Positions 1-12,264 of a DNA stretch of 64,000 nt are shown piece by piece (positions within the stretch are counted from its first letter, which is position 1; the number at the start of each line of letters is the position of its first letter). A program made the translations under genes and the position numbers. Under the pieces are notes generated by a model. The model saw nothing but the letters and a program-made list of their open reading frames with translations, did not search any database and was not told the DNA's origin. Where the stretch lies: assembly GCF_025698545.1 (NCBI RefSeq), contig NC_068569.1, positions 806,001 to 870,000 of the forward strand. The letters are read 5' to 3'. This DNA comes from Gossypium raimondii. Its lineage: Eukaryota; Streptophyta; Magnoliopsida; Malvales; Malvaceae.

Positions 1-720
1 ATATATAAATTTGAGTCGAATATGACAAAACTTGATCATGAACACTTCTTACTGTAGGGGTGGCAATGGAGCGAGATAGGAGTTGATGTAGTTAGAGACA
101 GATCTAGGAGGCTGAGAGGAGCCTTAACCCCTTAAAATGAAAAATTTTCTATTTGAGTATTTTATAATTTATAAAATTTTAAATTAGTAATGATAAAATT
201 ATATTTTGACCCCCAAAAAGATAAAACTTTGATTTAGACCTCTAAAAATTATAAAGATATAAACTATTAAAATAACAAAATTAAATTTTTACTATTATAA
301 AAATGTATAATTAATTCCGGCCCATCCCAAAATTTTTGGACTTCACCTGCCCCTAAATCATATTTCTAGATCCGCCACTGAATGTAGTTAAATTTACCAC
401 TACTCCATAGTTGGTGTGCTTTGATCCACCAACTACACCGCTCCGTTATAAATATGTATTCTTAAAAATTATTATTACTTTCAAAGTGTTGATATATCCA
501 TTTCTACCCCACTTCTGCTTTAACTTTCTTTTTAATGGAAAGGCTCCGTTTAAATTTAATTTATGTTATTTTAATATTTTCAATATTTTTTAATAAAATA
601 TTTAAACATAATTCTTCAAATAATTTAAACATAAAACATATAAATTTTGTGAACATATTATTACAAGTTTACCCTTTTTAATATATATAATTAAAAAGAA
701 ACCTCATTTCTAGTTTCCCT
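1..720. repeat. Dispersed repeat, copy A (left of SGS3)
   Basis: This AT-rich stretch is clearly related to positions 4055-4880. Shared landmarks are the 'gttgatgtagytaaat' block, the 'accactrctccata' block and the 'ctccgtttaaatttaatt'-like block, all in the same order. Copy A carries a 287-bp insertion (95-381) that copy B lacks. It may extend left beyond the window. No gene is visible in it. The 60-codon ORF at 411-593 is low-complexity and not credible. Confidence 0.75.
95..381. mobile_element. Short insertion with 9-bp target duplication (MULE/MITE-like)
   Basis: The insertion is flanked by the direct repeat atgtagtta at 86-94 and 382-390. The related repeat at 4570-4590 reads straight through this site without it, so 4055-4880 acts as an empty-site allele. 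The 9-bp duplication fits Mutator-like elements, but no long terminal inverted repeats are obvious, so the superfamily is an inference. Confidence 0.6.
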
Positions 721-866
721 TGTCTACATGCATCTCTCATGAATCACGCGAGTATTGATTGTGTCAGCGCCGTGTCCGATTCGTGTTTGATTTCTTTCGT
801 TCCGTTTCCCGGCGTTTCAGACACCGGTACGAGGGTTTCCAGCATTAGTGCTTTAAAGATTGGAGA

Positions 867-3706
867 ATGAGTTCGAGAAAAGGAGGATCAAAAGGGAAAG
901 AGGTATCTGGAGTCTCTCGTCCCAAGGTTGACCAGCTAAGCCATGGTGTAGCGGAAATGAACATGGATTCTTCACAAGATGATGGTGAGTGGGAAGTTAT
1001 TCAAAGAAAACCCAAGAATACAGGTGGAAGCAGTGGTGCAAAGCCATGGGGTTCTCAAAATTCCAACCCTAAACCTTGGAATGGAGGCATGCGGGGTAAT
1101 GCTGGACCTGGAAGAGGCACCGGCGGCAATGCTTGGGCTAATCATGGTGCTGATTCTAGGATAGCAAGTGGCCGAGGGAATTCAAGGCCCCAAATAGTCA
1201 ACAAGAGCTTGGACAACCACCAAGTGCCTTCCAATCCTGTCATTCGCCCGCCTCTTGAGCATGGTTGGAATTGGCAGTCAAGAACTGGTTCCAATCCATC
1301 CAAGGGTTTTCAAGATGGATATGAGAAAGACAATGTCAACGCTGAGGCTGAAAAAGACAACGATGTTGATGATATTGAGGATGATTCGGATGATGTTGCT
1401 GCTGATGATTCTGACAATGAGCTTCTAACCGATGAATTTGATTCAGATTCAAGTCAAAAGAGCCACGAGACAAGAAAGAAAAATAGATGGTTTAAGAAGT
1501 TTTTTGATAGTTTAGATAAGTTGCGCGTGGAAGAGATCAATGACCCAGCAAGGCAATGGCATTGCCCGGCTTGCCAAGGCGGTCCTGGTGCCATTGACTG
1601 GTATCGAGGCCTTCAGCCATTAGGGACACATGCGAAAACTAAAGGATCAAAAAGGGTGAAACTCCATCGTGAACTTGCTGAGCTCTTGGATGAGGAATTG
1701 CGTAGAAGGGGTACTTCAGTTATCCCTGCAGGTGAAGCTTTTGGGAAATGGAGGGGTTTAAAAGATGACGAAAAAGATCATGAAATAGTCTGGCCACCTA
1801 TGGTAATCATAATGAATACAAGGCTTCAACAAGATGATAATGATAAGGTACCCCGAGAACTTGTACTATTTCTGTTTTCCAGTTATAATTCAATGGAATT
1901 TAATTAAATCTTTGTAATTACCGAGGAGCTATTTATGGCGTTGTGTACTTCAGTGGATTGGTATTGGGAACCAAGAGCTGCTTGACTATTTCAGCTCATA
2001 TGCTGCCGTGAAGGCTCGCCATTCATATGGCCCACAGGGGCATCGTGGGATGAGCCTTCTGATTTTTGAGAGCACAGCAAGAGGTTATTTAGAAGCTGAG
2101 CGTCTGCATAAGCATTTTGCTGAGCAAGGAACGGATAGAGAGGCTTGGGAACACCGTCAGGTCTTATTTTATCCAGGTGGGACGCGCCAACTCTATGGTT
2201 ACATGGCAAACAAGGAAGATCTGGACATCTTCAACCAACATTCTCAAGGTTCTCTCCTACTGAAGACAATGGTTATTTGCATGCAGGGATAAACTGCGAG
2301 ATAACTTTATTGCACGAAAAGTTTCTTTATTATTTTCTGCCGATTCTTATGCATTTAATTCACTTGTGTGTAAATGTTATGTTGATTAGGAAAATCTAAG
2401 CTCAAATTTGAGATGAGATCTTATCAAGAGATGGTTGTTAATCAAATCAGGCAAATGAGCGAGGCCAACCAGGAGCTTATTTTTTACAAGAACAAGTTTG
2501 CTATACAGCAAAGGCTCAAAACTGCCCTTGAAGAGTCTTTTGGTGTTGTGAGCGAAAAGCTCCGGAAGACAATGGAGGAGAACAGGATTGTGAGACAGAG
2601 AACCAAAATGCAGCACGAACAGAACAAGGAAGAGGTAATTGTTTTAGTTTCTGATAATTTACATCTAAATGCAGATGCAAGCTAGTGGCTTTCTTCACAG
2701 ATTTGTTGCTAGATGTAATGGTTGTGGCGTACTAATTACTAATTTATACCATAGAACATAACTTCATTTTAGTAAGTTACTGGTTGATCATATCTTTGCA
2801 ACCATATTTATCTTAACTAGCCAGGGATGAATATGAAAACTTTGCTAGTATCTTTATATGTTTGCTATGCTTATACATCTGTGATCTTATTTTTGGATAT
2901 AAAAATTTGGTGGAGATGAATATGAAAATTTTGCATCTCCAAGGAAAATTCCAGGTAGCATTTCATTTTTATTTAGTAGGACCAAGCAGTTTAGTGTGGC
3001 CTTAGAACTTTGAGATGCTTTAACTCGAAAAAACGTCCATGTCCAAACCGTCTCTTTCAGAGCATGTTAGTGTCTTCCCTTGAACTTTTCCATGTACTTG
3101 ATAAATTACATTCTATTTGCTATTCTCTAGTTTCTGTTTGATGTTAACTGTTTTGTATATTGCTCTTCGCAGATGGATTTCCAAGAACAATTCTTCAAGG
3201 AACAAATCAAATTTATTCATGAAGCAAGGGATGAGGAGGAGGAGAAGTTTGAGAAGCTACAGCAGCAACAGCGTGAGAAGTTTGTCAAGCAATCTACTCC
3301 TAATACTTCAAATACAGAGGAATACAGGCGTAGGTATGTAATTTTGATGCTAATGTGAATTTCCATGTGTAATCGGATCGAAACATGCTAAAATGCTGCT
3401 ACACCTTCCGTTTATTTGTTTATTAATTTGTCTACATCAATCATGAGATAACCCATTTTTCTTTCTTGTTTCATTTGTAGGGCGGATGAAATTGCAAAAT
3501 TCATAAAGCTCCAGGACGAAGAGATGGAAGCTTTTGTGTCTGAGAGGGACAAGCTGATTACCGTACACAAAGAGAAGATGGCTGCAATGAGACAGAGGCA
3601 TTGGCAGGAAGAAGTTGAGCTCGAAAAGGAGTTTGATACGGAATTGAGCCGTCTCATGGAGAAGTATACTCCTACTATGCCTGGAATGGACAAATATATA
3701 TATTAA
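867..3706 (+). CDS. SGS3: SGS3-like protein (SUPPRESSOR OF GENE SILENCING 3)
   Basis: In Arabidopsis SGS3 binds and protects RNA for RDR6 in cytoplasmic siRNA bodies, acting in tasiRNA production and antiviral silencing. Five coding exons fit in frame: 867-1847, 1954-2248, 2390-2634, 3173-3333 and 3481-3706, all GT-AG, giving 635 aa against about 625 in Arabidopsis. Domains in order: a Gly/Asn-rich N-terminus (about 50-150), an acidic stretch (about 165-195), a zf-XS zinc finger from residue 231 (WHCPAC...H...H), an XS domain (about 302-425, with HSYGPQGHRGMS and LDIFNQHSQG), and a long C-terminal coiled coil (about 435-630) rich in E, K, Q and R. The start is the first ATG of the open exon. 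It lies between two related repeats. I saw no disabling change. Confidence 0.95.
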
Positions 3707-4054
3707 AATTGTTTTCTACATAGATTAAATTTGATTAAAATATGGGCGAGACTTCTGAGTTCGATTCAATAGCATATAAAACTTAATATTATAATAATAT
3801 AATACTAAAATATAAACATTAAAATATCCGTTGTCTATTTAGAATTTTAATAAAACATATTAAATAATTACATATTAAATTAAAAATAGTATAAGTCTTT
3901 TGTAAAAAATATGTGGACGAGCTTCGAATGATTTTAGATTAGTCTTTTTTATTATATATATTGGTAGTTGTTCCTCTAAATTTACGTTTTTTCTTTGACA
4001 GTACCATGCGTCTTACCATTACATTAGTGTTTATATATATGAAGTGTACCAATA

Positions 4055-4880
4055 CCATATATAAAATTGAGTTGAATTTAACCGAACTTGATTATGAACA
4101 CTTTTGGTTGTAGAGATGGCAATGGAATGTGATATGAGTAGAGGTGATCATGGGTTGGCTGGGTCAGGCCTAGATAAAAATTTAGGCCTGTTTTTTAGGT
4201 CTGGGCTTAGCTTGGCCTAAAATATGGGCCTAAAAATTTGTCTAAGCCTGGCCCAAAAGAAAATTGTTAAGCTCGAGCTCAGCCCGGCCCATGTTTGATT
4301 AAAAATATATATATTTAATATATAATTCGAATTAAAAGTCTAAAATATATATATTTAATAAAAAGTATATTTGATTAAAAATAAATATATATATTTAATA
4401 TATAATTCGGGCCGAGCCCGGGCCAAAAAAGTCTTACACAAAATGGGCCTAATTTTTTTGCTCAATCTCATATTTTGGCCCTATATTTTTACCCGAATCT
4501 TTCTATTTTTTAGGCGGGCCGTCGGGCCGGGTTGGGTAGCCCAACCCATGATCACCTCCAAATATGAGTTGATGTAGCTAAATCTACCACTGCTCCATAA
4601 TCGGTTGCTTTGTTCAATCAAATGCACCATTTCACTATAAATATTTAACTTTAAAAATTATTATCACGTTTTGCATGTTGGATGTATCCATCTCCATCTT
4701 ACTTCGTTTAAATTTAGTTTTTGGTTCTTTAATATTTTTAATCTTTTTGATGAAAAGTAAAATATTTAAATATAATTTTTAAAAGAAATTAAATTTAAAA
4801 CAAATAAATATTTTTGTACCATATTATTTACAATTTTATCTTTTAATATATATAAAGATAAAAAATCGTTTCATATAATA
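4055..4880. repeat. Dispersed repeat, copy B (right of SGS3)
   Basis: This matches positions 1-720 in the same orientation, so SGS3 lies between two direct copies. Copy B is interrupted by a 422-bp MITE (4140-4561) where copy A is uninterrupted ('gataggagttg' at about 85-95). It lacks copy A's 287-bp insertion. Confidence 0.75.
4140..4561. mobile_element. hAT-like MITE with 8-bp target duplication
   Basis: The ends are inverted: 'aggtgatcatgggttgg' near 4142 and its reverse complement 'ccaacccatgatcacct' near 4542-4558. The interior is a GGCC-rich, partly palindromic repeat ('gggccta', 'cggcccat'). The 8-bp direct repeat atatgagt flanks it at 4132-4139 and 4562-4569, the length expected for hAT. 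There is no coding capacity, so it is non-autonomous. Confidence 0.75.
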
Positions 4881-5639
4881 GAATAGGGTGAAGCAAGATA
4901 AATAATTATCATAATTATTTTATATCAATTATAAAAAAAATCTACCAAACCCTGTACACATTCTTTTTAAAAGAAAAATTCACTTTAGAGCGGGTGAATT
5001 CAAAATTCATTTACTATCTTTATTTAATTATTATGTATATAATTGAAGTAAGTATATTAGGTTAATTATAAACATGGTAAAAAAATATCCTACCGAAAAG
5101 AAAATAAATGGCAAAAATGATATAAGCGTGATTCAAGGATGTGTTGTTCGCCTTGTTTTGTAGACTGAATCGAATGGCACTGCATGCAGCACTATCATTT
5201 TAATAACAAAATAAAAAGTAGCACTAAAAGATTGGTGCTAATATCACTGCAAAAAAAATATAAGGTGCAAAACCAGTCATGGAGATGGAGCCAAAGAACG
5301 TTATAAAAACTATAATAATAAAATAACGCAATTCCCATTACGCAGTTTCCCGTAAAAATCAATATTCAAAACACAGCAAATTACTGAAATCTCCATAGCT
5401 ACAGAAGAGAAAGAGAGTAGAGCTCAGCTTCAAAATCACTCCATTTGTATGATAGGAATTTTTTAAGTACAACAAAAGCAAACCCTACTAATTATATTCC
5501 TTTTTTGTGTTTTGATTTTCTAATTTAAGGGAAAAGAAAAAGAAGGAAACCCGTGCTTGTGAGAATCAGATTCATTGACCTACCCTCCTTGTTTTCTCTC
5601 CTTCTCTTTTCCCCCCTCTCTTTTCCATTTTAAGGGTTC

Positions 5640-5673
<34 letters not shown>

Positions 5674-5902
5674 TGCATTTGTTTCTCGTTTCTATCGCTT
5701 CTTCTCTTTGGGTTCTACGAAAAATTTGATTTTCTGAAAATAAGTTGGAATTTTTATGTGCGTGTTTGCTAAAAGTCGAACCTTTACTTCACAGTTATTT
5801 TATCTTAGAACAATGAGAAAACGTATTCAATAACCCTGGAAAGGAAGACTATTTTTTTCAAATAATAATTCTCTTAATTTTTTTCTTTTTTTTATCCCAA
5901 TA
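4881..5902. other. Intergenic region and 5' UTR of the BT1-type carrier gene
   Basis: AT-rich sequence with no credible ORF. The last 500 bases or so are pyrimidine-rich and include a microsatellite, as expected for a plant promoter and leader. I could not fix a transcription start. Confidence 0.5.
5639..5672. repeat. (ATT)n microsatellite
   Basis: About eleven uninterrupted ATT units lie in the presumed 5' leader of the downstream carrier gene, roughly 230 bases before its ATG. It is likely length-variable and usable as a marker. Confidence 0.9.
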
Positions 5903-8900
5903 ATGAGCAATAAAGGAATGGCGTTGTTTGATGATAAGAGAGATATGCTTTTCTCTATATGTGATTTGGGTTCTCAATGGAGTCTCGAGCCAAATACTTC
6001 TTATCCAGGTGGCTTATTTGCTAGCGTTGGTCAAATGGGAATGGGATTTGGGGTTTCACCTAACTCCCCAAATCCGCGTAACGACGGAACCAAACCACCA
6101 TTTTCCGATTTGTTTGTCAAGTATTTACCGTTTCGGGTTATAGAATTACCGGAAGGTGAAGCGGCGTCGACTAAGAAGAAAAAGAAACTAGAGTTGAAAC
6201 TGAAAATCAAGATTCCTAATCCTTCATTAAGGAGGTTAATAAGCGGTGGCATAGCTGGGGCGATTTCAAGGACTTGTGTTGCGCCATTGGAAACAATAAG
6301 GACCCATTTGATGGTTGGGAGTAGTGGGAATTCCACAACTGAGGTGTTTCATAATATATTGCAGAATGATGGGTGGAAAGGGTTGTTTAGGGGTAACCTT
6401 ATTAATGTGATTCGAGTTGCACCTAGCAAGGCCATAGAGGTAAAAACTCCCTTGAATTACAAATGGTATTTTTATGAATATTATCCAGTTTGTTTATCGT
6501 TTTTGTGGTATTGAATATTGCAATGTTGGTTAATCACTTTGCTTGGTTTTTGAGCTTTGTGATGTTGTATATGCAGTATAAAGTATTTTGGTTCGATAGG
6601 TATTCTTGAATGTGAATGATTCGGATTTAACTAAATGCGAGCCTTTCTCATGTCTGTTAATGTGTCTAACTGCATTTCTTGTTTTTATCTACTGTGGTTG
6701 TAAACTGAGTGCTGCGGTCGCTACTTTCATATGTATATTTGTTGTATTGGTTTATAATTTCATTTTAACTGTTAGGCTATCTGTTCAAGCAAAAGGGTAG
6801 ATTGTCACCTTAACTAGATTAAAGTGGCTGTTTTCTGATTGGTTGGATAATGAAACAAAGCTTAATTTACATTGGAAAATTGTGGCAACCTCTGGAAGTA
6901 ACTTTGATGTTTCATTTTCTTACTGCTCTGTTTTTTGGACATGTCATCAATATGGATGTTAAGGCAGCATAACAGAAAAGAAGAATAAGAACTCTCATCA
7001 TAATGAAAATTTTATGTATATACTGTTGCACCCTTCTGCTCCATTCAAAGCCAAATAATTCTCACTGAATGATGTTTCCATGTCTTAGTGATGTTATCTT
7101 CTTGATCTTCTCATTCTTGTCCTCGCAAGATTGAGTATATATTAGATGTTTTGATAAACATCTACTTGCTGTCAAGTGTCAACTGTTTCTATCTTGTTAA
7201 ATATCATCAACTGAATGTGTAATTGACTAAGGATAGTCTTCTTTTATGGTTCTTATCATCCTAAACATGAACAAACTATACAAGGAGATGTGTGGAACCC
7301 AGGGAAGAAGACAAAGAGGAGCTGGCAGTGGCCTTGCCTCCCCCCAACAAAAAAAATTAGATTTGTCATTTGGTCCCTTAAATTTTATGAAATTACATAT
7401 TAGTATAATGGTAAATTTGCACATTGTCCCCTCCTAACATATTAGTATAATGGTAAAATTACATATTAGTAAAATGGTTTTGTCCCTGGCAGAACCATTG
7501 AAGATGTAATATTTATCATGTAGGTTAATAGTGTTGAGCTGTTGGCATCAATCTTCCATGGTTCAATACTCCTAACATGATTCATAACTAGGTTGTAAAC
7601 AAGCCTTTATATGCCCTTCTTCTGAAATATTCTTTCTGGTTCTTATCTTCTCAATGATCGAAATTTTAAACATATGAAAGAAGTGGAGAATACAATTACG
7701 GGCATCGTTCTTCATTTATCACTTGTTAGTGAACATTGCCATCATGAGTTTTATGCCTCTTTTGTAGATCACTTCTGCTACTTTGTCATTGTTGGTTATG
7801 CTTTACAGTTTAATTCCTTGACTCAGTTTTATAGTAGAACCCACGAATGTTTTAAGCAAGCTTTTCTAAGAGTTAATCTATGGTTGCATTTTTCTTCTTA
7901 TTACTAGCCACAGGGGTGTTTTCTTGTTGGCTTTTTGCAATAATAGTTTTGCAAGCTTTGTCCTTGTATGCATCACATGAACTGATGTCATACAGAACTA
8001 ACGGAAGGCCTCGGACAATGAACATGATTTGGCTATTGCTAATGATTTTTTCTGCAGCAAAATGATAGCAAAACAGCTTAGCTGCATCTTTCTGCATATT
8101 ATGCTTCTATGCTGTATTCATCTTGAAACATAGTTGTCTTTTTTAGTCAAATGAGAGTTGCAATTATTCCTGACATATTCATATATTTAATTTCCCATGT
8201 ACTGCAGCTATTTGCTTTCGATACCGTGAATAAGACTTTGTCACTCAAACCAGGGGAAGTATCAAAGATTCCGATTCCTCCCTCGTTGGTTGCAGGGGCT
8301 TGTGCTGGAGTCAGCTCAACTTTGGTGACCTATCCTCTCGAGTTAGTTAAGACTCGACTAACTATTGAGGTAAACACAGTCTAAAATTTGCAATTCACAG
8401 TTTAGAAGTTTTTGTTTTCACTTAAATCTGGGACCTGTGTCTACTTGCAGAAGAATATGTATGATGGTATACTCGATGCTTTCTTGAAAATACTGCAAAG
8501 GGAGGGCCCTGCTGAACTTTATAGAGGTCTTGCTCCTAGTCTCATTGGAGTTATTCCGTATGCTGCCACTAATTATTTTGCATATGATACTCTACGGAAG
8601 GTTTACCGCAAAATTTTTAAAGAGGAAAAAATTGGGAACATTGAAACTCTTTTAATCGGATCATTAGCTGGTGCTATTTCAAGTAGTGCAACGTTCCCGC
8701 TCGAGGTGGCACGTAAGCACATGCAGGTTGGAGCTCTGCATGGAAGACAGGTCTACAAGAATGTGATACATGCACTTTCAAGCATTCTTGAACAAGAAGG
8801 GATTCAAGGTCTATATAAAGGTTTGGGTCCTAGTTGCATGAAGTTAGTACCTGCTGCTGGGATATCTTTCATGTGCTATGAAGCATGCAAGAGGATACTG

Positions 8901-8927
8901 GTTGACGAAGAAGAAGATGAAGCATAG
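5903..8927 (+). CDS. BT1: BRITTLE1-type adenine nucleotide transporter (mitochondrial carrier family)
   Basis: This is a membrane carrier. Dicot BT1 proteins export newly made adenylates from plastids and are also reported in mitochondria. Three coding exons, 5903-6439, 8208-8369 and 8451-8927, join in phase 0 with GT-AG borders to give 391 aa, the usual family length. Three solute-carrier repeats follow a ~110-residue hydrophilic N-terminus. Each holds the signature PX[DE]XX[KR]: PLETIR, PLELVK and PLEVAR. The repeat ends GWKGLFRGN, GPAELYRGL and GIQGLYKGL are also typical. The C-terminus is acidic (DEEEDEA). The N-terminus is not an obvious transit peptide, so location cannot be read from sequence. 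The 1.77-kb first intron holds degenerate repeat sequence near 7300-7480. Confidence 0.94.
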
Positions 8928-9551
8928 AGTCTCTGGTTAAAAGGAATAAAGAACTCATCTTTTTGGGATTGAAGAATGAGATGGCATACATTTTAGGTTC
9001 ATCTTTTTATTTTTTATTTTTAAACAATTTTCTCCTGTTAAATTATTTATTTTTTTGTTGAGGGATCAGTTTCAGCTAGCGGCATTTGCAAGGTAAGAAA
9101 TGACGATGAAAGTAAAATTAGTTGGCATACTGTTTTCTTTGAAGAATGGAGAAGACTTGTTGAGCAATGTTTTGTTTTGGTAACTTGTTTAAGTGGGATT
9201 TTACTCTTTGTGATCCTTTTTCTTTTTGTGCAAGTCATTTGACATGTTATCGAGTGTATAAAAAGTGTTATTCTTTTAACTTTTTACCGTATTTAGAAGT
9301 ATCTTGAAAGAAATGGAAAAACCAAAAGCTTAACCCAGTTCATATAGGGCATAGAAGAAAGGAATTAGCAACAAATTCGAATAATATTTGAATAACAAAG
9401 AACCATAGTATTTTACAAAAATTCCTAAAATCTCATCATCACAATGACTAAGCTTCACTCACAAGCAAGCAAGAAAATAGCTATTAAAAGATACTCACAA
9501 TCAAGTAACACAGCTAAAACTGAGGAAACATCTTATTCTTAACTTATAGCT
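8928..9551. other. Spacer between convergent genes (3' UTRs)
   Basis: It separates the stop of the carrier gene (+) from the stop of the Alba gene (-), so both 3' ends lie here. Nothing else is recognisable. Confidence 0.6.
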
Positions 9552-10945
9552 TTACTCATCAACTAAGGCTTCCTCTGCAGCAGCTGCCATCAACTCATCA
9601 AACTTCTCTGACTTCCCCAGCAGTATTTCAATCTACAATATAAGAAATTGCTGGCTTTCAGCCTCTTATATTAAGATAAGTTCAACCATTTCATGAGAAT
9701 TAATATAAGAGATCTAAATGATTAAAAATGGATGAAAGGAATACAGATGACTTTTACTATATATTAACACCATTCAATAGCTGTGGGGAAAAAAATGACA
9801 AAATAATGAATTGATGTTTCATCCCATTTTCTAACCTACCAATTCACAGAAGTGTTATGTATTTAGTGTGAGCCATGGGATAAACTTAACTTAGAAGTAA
9901 ATTATTACATATGTATTTGCAACATACTTTTGCTTTTTGTACTGGTCGTCCCCCTGATTCCTCTCTCATGTCAATGGTAGAAGTCATGATTTCTGCCATA
10001 TAATGCAAACATATATAATATATCATGATACTAGTTTTGAGTTCTCAACATGAGATGAAAGCTAAAAGTAATCTTGTTAAGGTAAGAATCTTACTTTTCT
10101 CGACAGCCAGCCCGTTGTTCTTCAATATCTCAGCAATGGTAACAACAGTAGCAATAGCTGTCAGCAGCATTTAAACCAAGTTGTAAAGAAAGACAGGAAA
10201 AAGCAAAGAATCGGTACATGTTTTTCCCAACATTCTAAACTAAGAGTACTAATCTGGCATTGCAACAGTAGCATAAATTACATGCCATAAATGACGTACA
10301 CATAGCATGTATGTATGTATGTCAAGGTAATGTGTTGTATTTCAACCTATGTTTTATAAAACAAAACGTTCACTTTGTTCCTTGTAAGGAAGCTATCAAT
10401 GTAAATGACATATTCAAATCCCTCAAAATCTAAACAGAAAACAAGGTGAAATAGAATGGAAGTGTGAAGAAAAGCAAAAAAAGAATACCCATTCCAAGAG
10501 CAGAGAGTTCCACCTCGTTGTATTGCTGCATATACCTCTGCAAAAAAGGAGCAAAATAATCGTTTAAGCAACCAATAAGAATCTGTTTTGTTCATTTTCT
10601 TTTTTGTTCTTATAATTCCCATTTGGTTAAATCATGATCATAAACATCCAGCAAATCAAACAGAAAGCCGCAAAAAGTCCGAATAGGAAATCAAATGAAA
10701 ACCCTAACTTATAATATTAAAGCTACTATTATTCATTAACGACTAAAAACAGAAGACTGCTACAACTTTCGGAGCACGTCAAAATGATCACTGAGAGAAA
10801 AATTGAGAAAAGATAAAAAAAAAGGTGAAGGAACCTTGGCGAGGTTAACGTAGAAGAAAAGGGGTTTCTGGGTATTGGAGACTTGGATACGGTTCTTCTT
10901 GTTGTTGGAGGCAGATGAATCCACTCCCTCAGTAGTCCCCACCAT
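9552..10945 (-). CDS. Alba-domain nucleic-acid-binding protein
   Basis: This is a small Alba-fold protein like Arabidopsis At2g34160. Plant members bind RNA and DNA (R-loops, mRNA granules). Five coding exons fit in frame on the minus strand: 10945-10835, 10537-10489, 10157-10095, 9992-9928 and 9632-9552, giving about 122 aa. The N-terminus MVGTTEGVDSSASNNKKNRI leads into QVSNTQKPLFFYVNLAK, then RYMQQYNEVELSALGMAI, typical of the single Alba domain that fills the protein. The C-terminus is acidic (EEALVDE). All introns are GT-AG. It converges on the upstream carrier gene. The long ORF at 10347-10622 runs through exon 2 into intron and is not the real reading. Confidence 0.9.
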
Positions 10946-11302
10946 TTTTGTTGTTCAGAAAGAGAACAAAAACCCTAAACTGTTGATCACCACGAAACAC
11001 AAGGGGAGGGGGGAGATTTGATCTTTCAGGGCTCAAAAACCCTTGAATTCAACCCCATCTCACCACTACCCCTCCTCTTTTATCGGGGTTTTCCATGGTT
11101 TTCGATAGAATCGATGATTTGGTTTGGTTTCAAACAATATGATACGTATCAGTATCATATGACGTTTATTTTATTTTATCATCTTTTTTTAATTAAATTG
11201 GTTTTACTTTACAAGTAACATTAAATAATAGAATTTTATATTGTATTATATTATTTATATTTACATATAAATTTGCATTATTGTCTATATTTATATTTGA
11301 AC

Positions 11303-11342
<40 letters not shown>

Positions 11343-12264
11343 AACTGAGTTTTGTATCCTGATTGAGTTTTATATCAACTCAATTAGTAAAATACTTAAA
11401 AGAAAAATAAAAATTCAAAAATTATTTTTATACAATTTTATAATTTTTATATAATATTTTTATAAATAAATTAAATCACCTCTTAAAAGAATCAACCCTG
11501 CAAAAAAAAGCCTGTTTTTGTTATCAATGTTAAAATAAATCTATTTTCATATTTCTTTTTACTAAAGTGTGGCTATAAATTATTATCTGATAACTTAAAA
11601 ATACTTGACTGACAAACAAAATGTTATGATTAAACATTTACATTCTTGTTTAAAAAGAAAAGAAAAAACCGAATTATTACTGTGTTATCACTTCAAACAC
11701 AATTATGACATTAAAATATATCACATACAATATAAATACGCATATCTTTATTAGTAATCCACCGGCAGAAAGGTTTTCAGACAATCCAAGGCAAATTAGG
11801 TTGGCACATTATCTTCTTTAAAATGTGCATTCAATGATCAAACATAAAAGCAGAATCAGAGACTAGATTTCACAACATCATTAAGAAATATCTTTGGAAA
11901 TTGGAACCCAAACTTAATGATAGTCTTTATTCCAGTCTCATATGAATGATCAACTAAAACAAAAATAAAATATGGACTCAAAAAAGAACAGTAACAAGTC
12001 CCTTTCATGACATTGGATGAATAAATATCTCTACATAATAATGAAAAAAATATACCTATAAAATTACACAACACCAACATCAAACTTCATCAGCAATACC
12101 ATGTAGAAGAATAGAAGTGAACAAAAAGATAATAGGGTGGCTGGTCTTAGGTCCCCATAAACTTATATCATGCACATGTAACGCTGCAACGTCTCTTTTT
12201 CCTTTGGTTATATACACAATATCCAACTTAGGGTTTACTGGAATAAAATAATCCGGAAACGAAA
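10946..12264. other. Intergenic: Alba gene promoter and 3' flank of CESA
   Basis: Both neighbours read leftward, so this holds the upstream region of the Alba gene and the 3' UTR of the cellulose synthase gene. An (AT)n tract lies near 11307-11339. There are no credible ORFs. Confidence 0.55.
11307..11339. repeat. (AT)n microsatellite
   Basis: About sixteen uninterrupted AT dinucleotides in intergenic DNA. Confidence 0.9.

Noticed and set aside
10347-10622. A 91-aa minus-strand ORF in the Alba gene
   Set aside because: It crosses exon 2 into flanking intron in another frame. The Alba domain needs the spliced reading.
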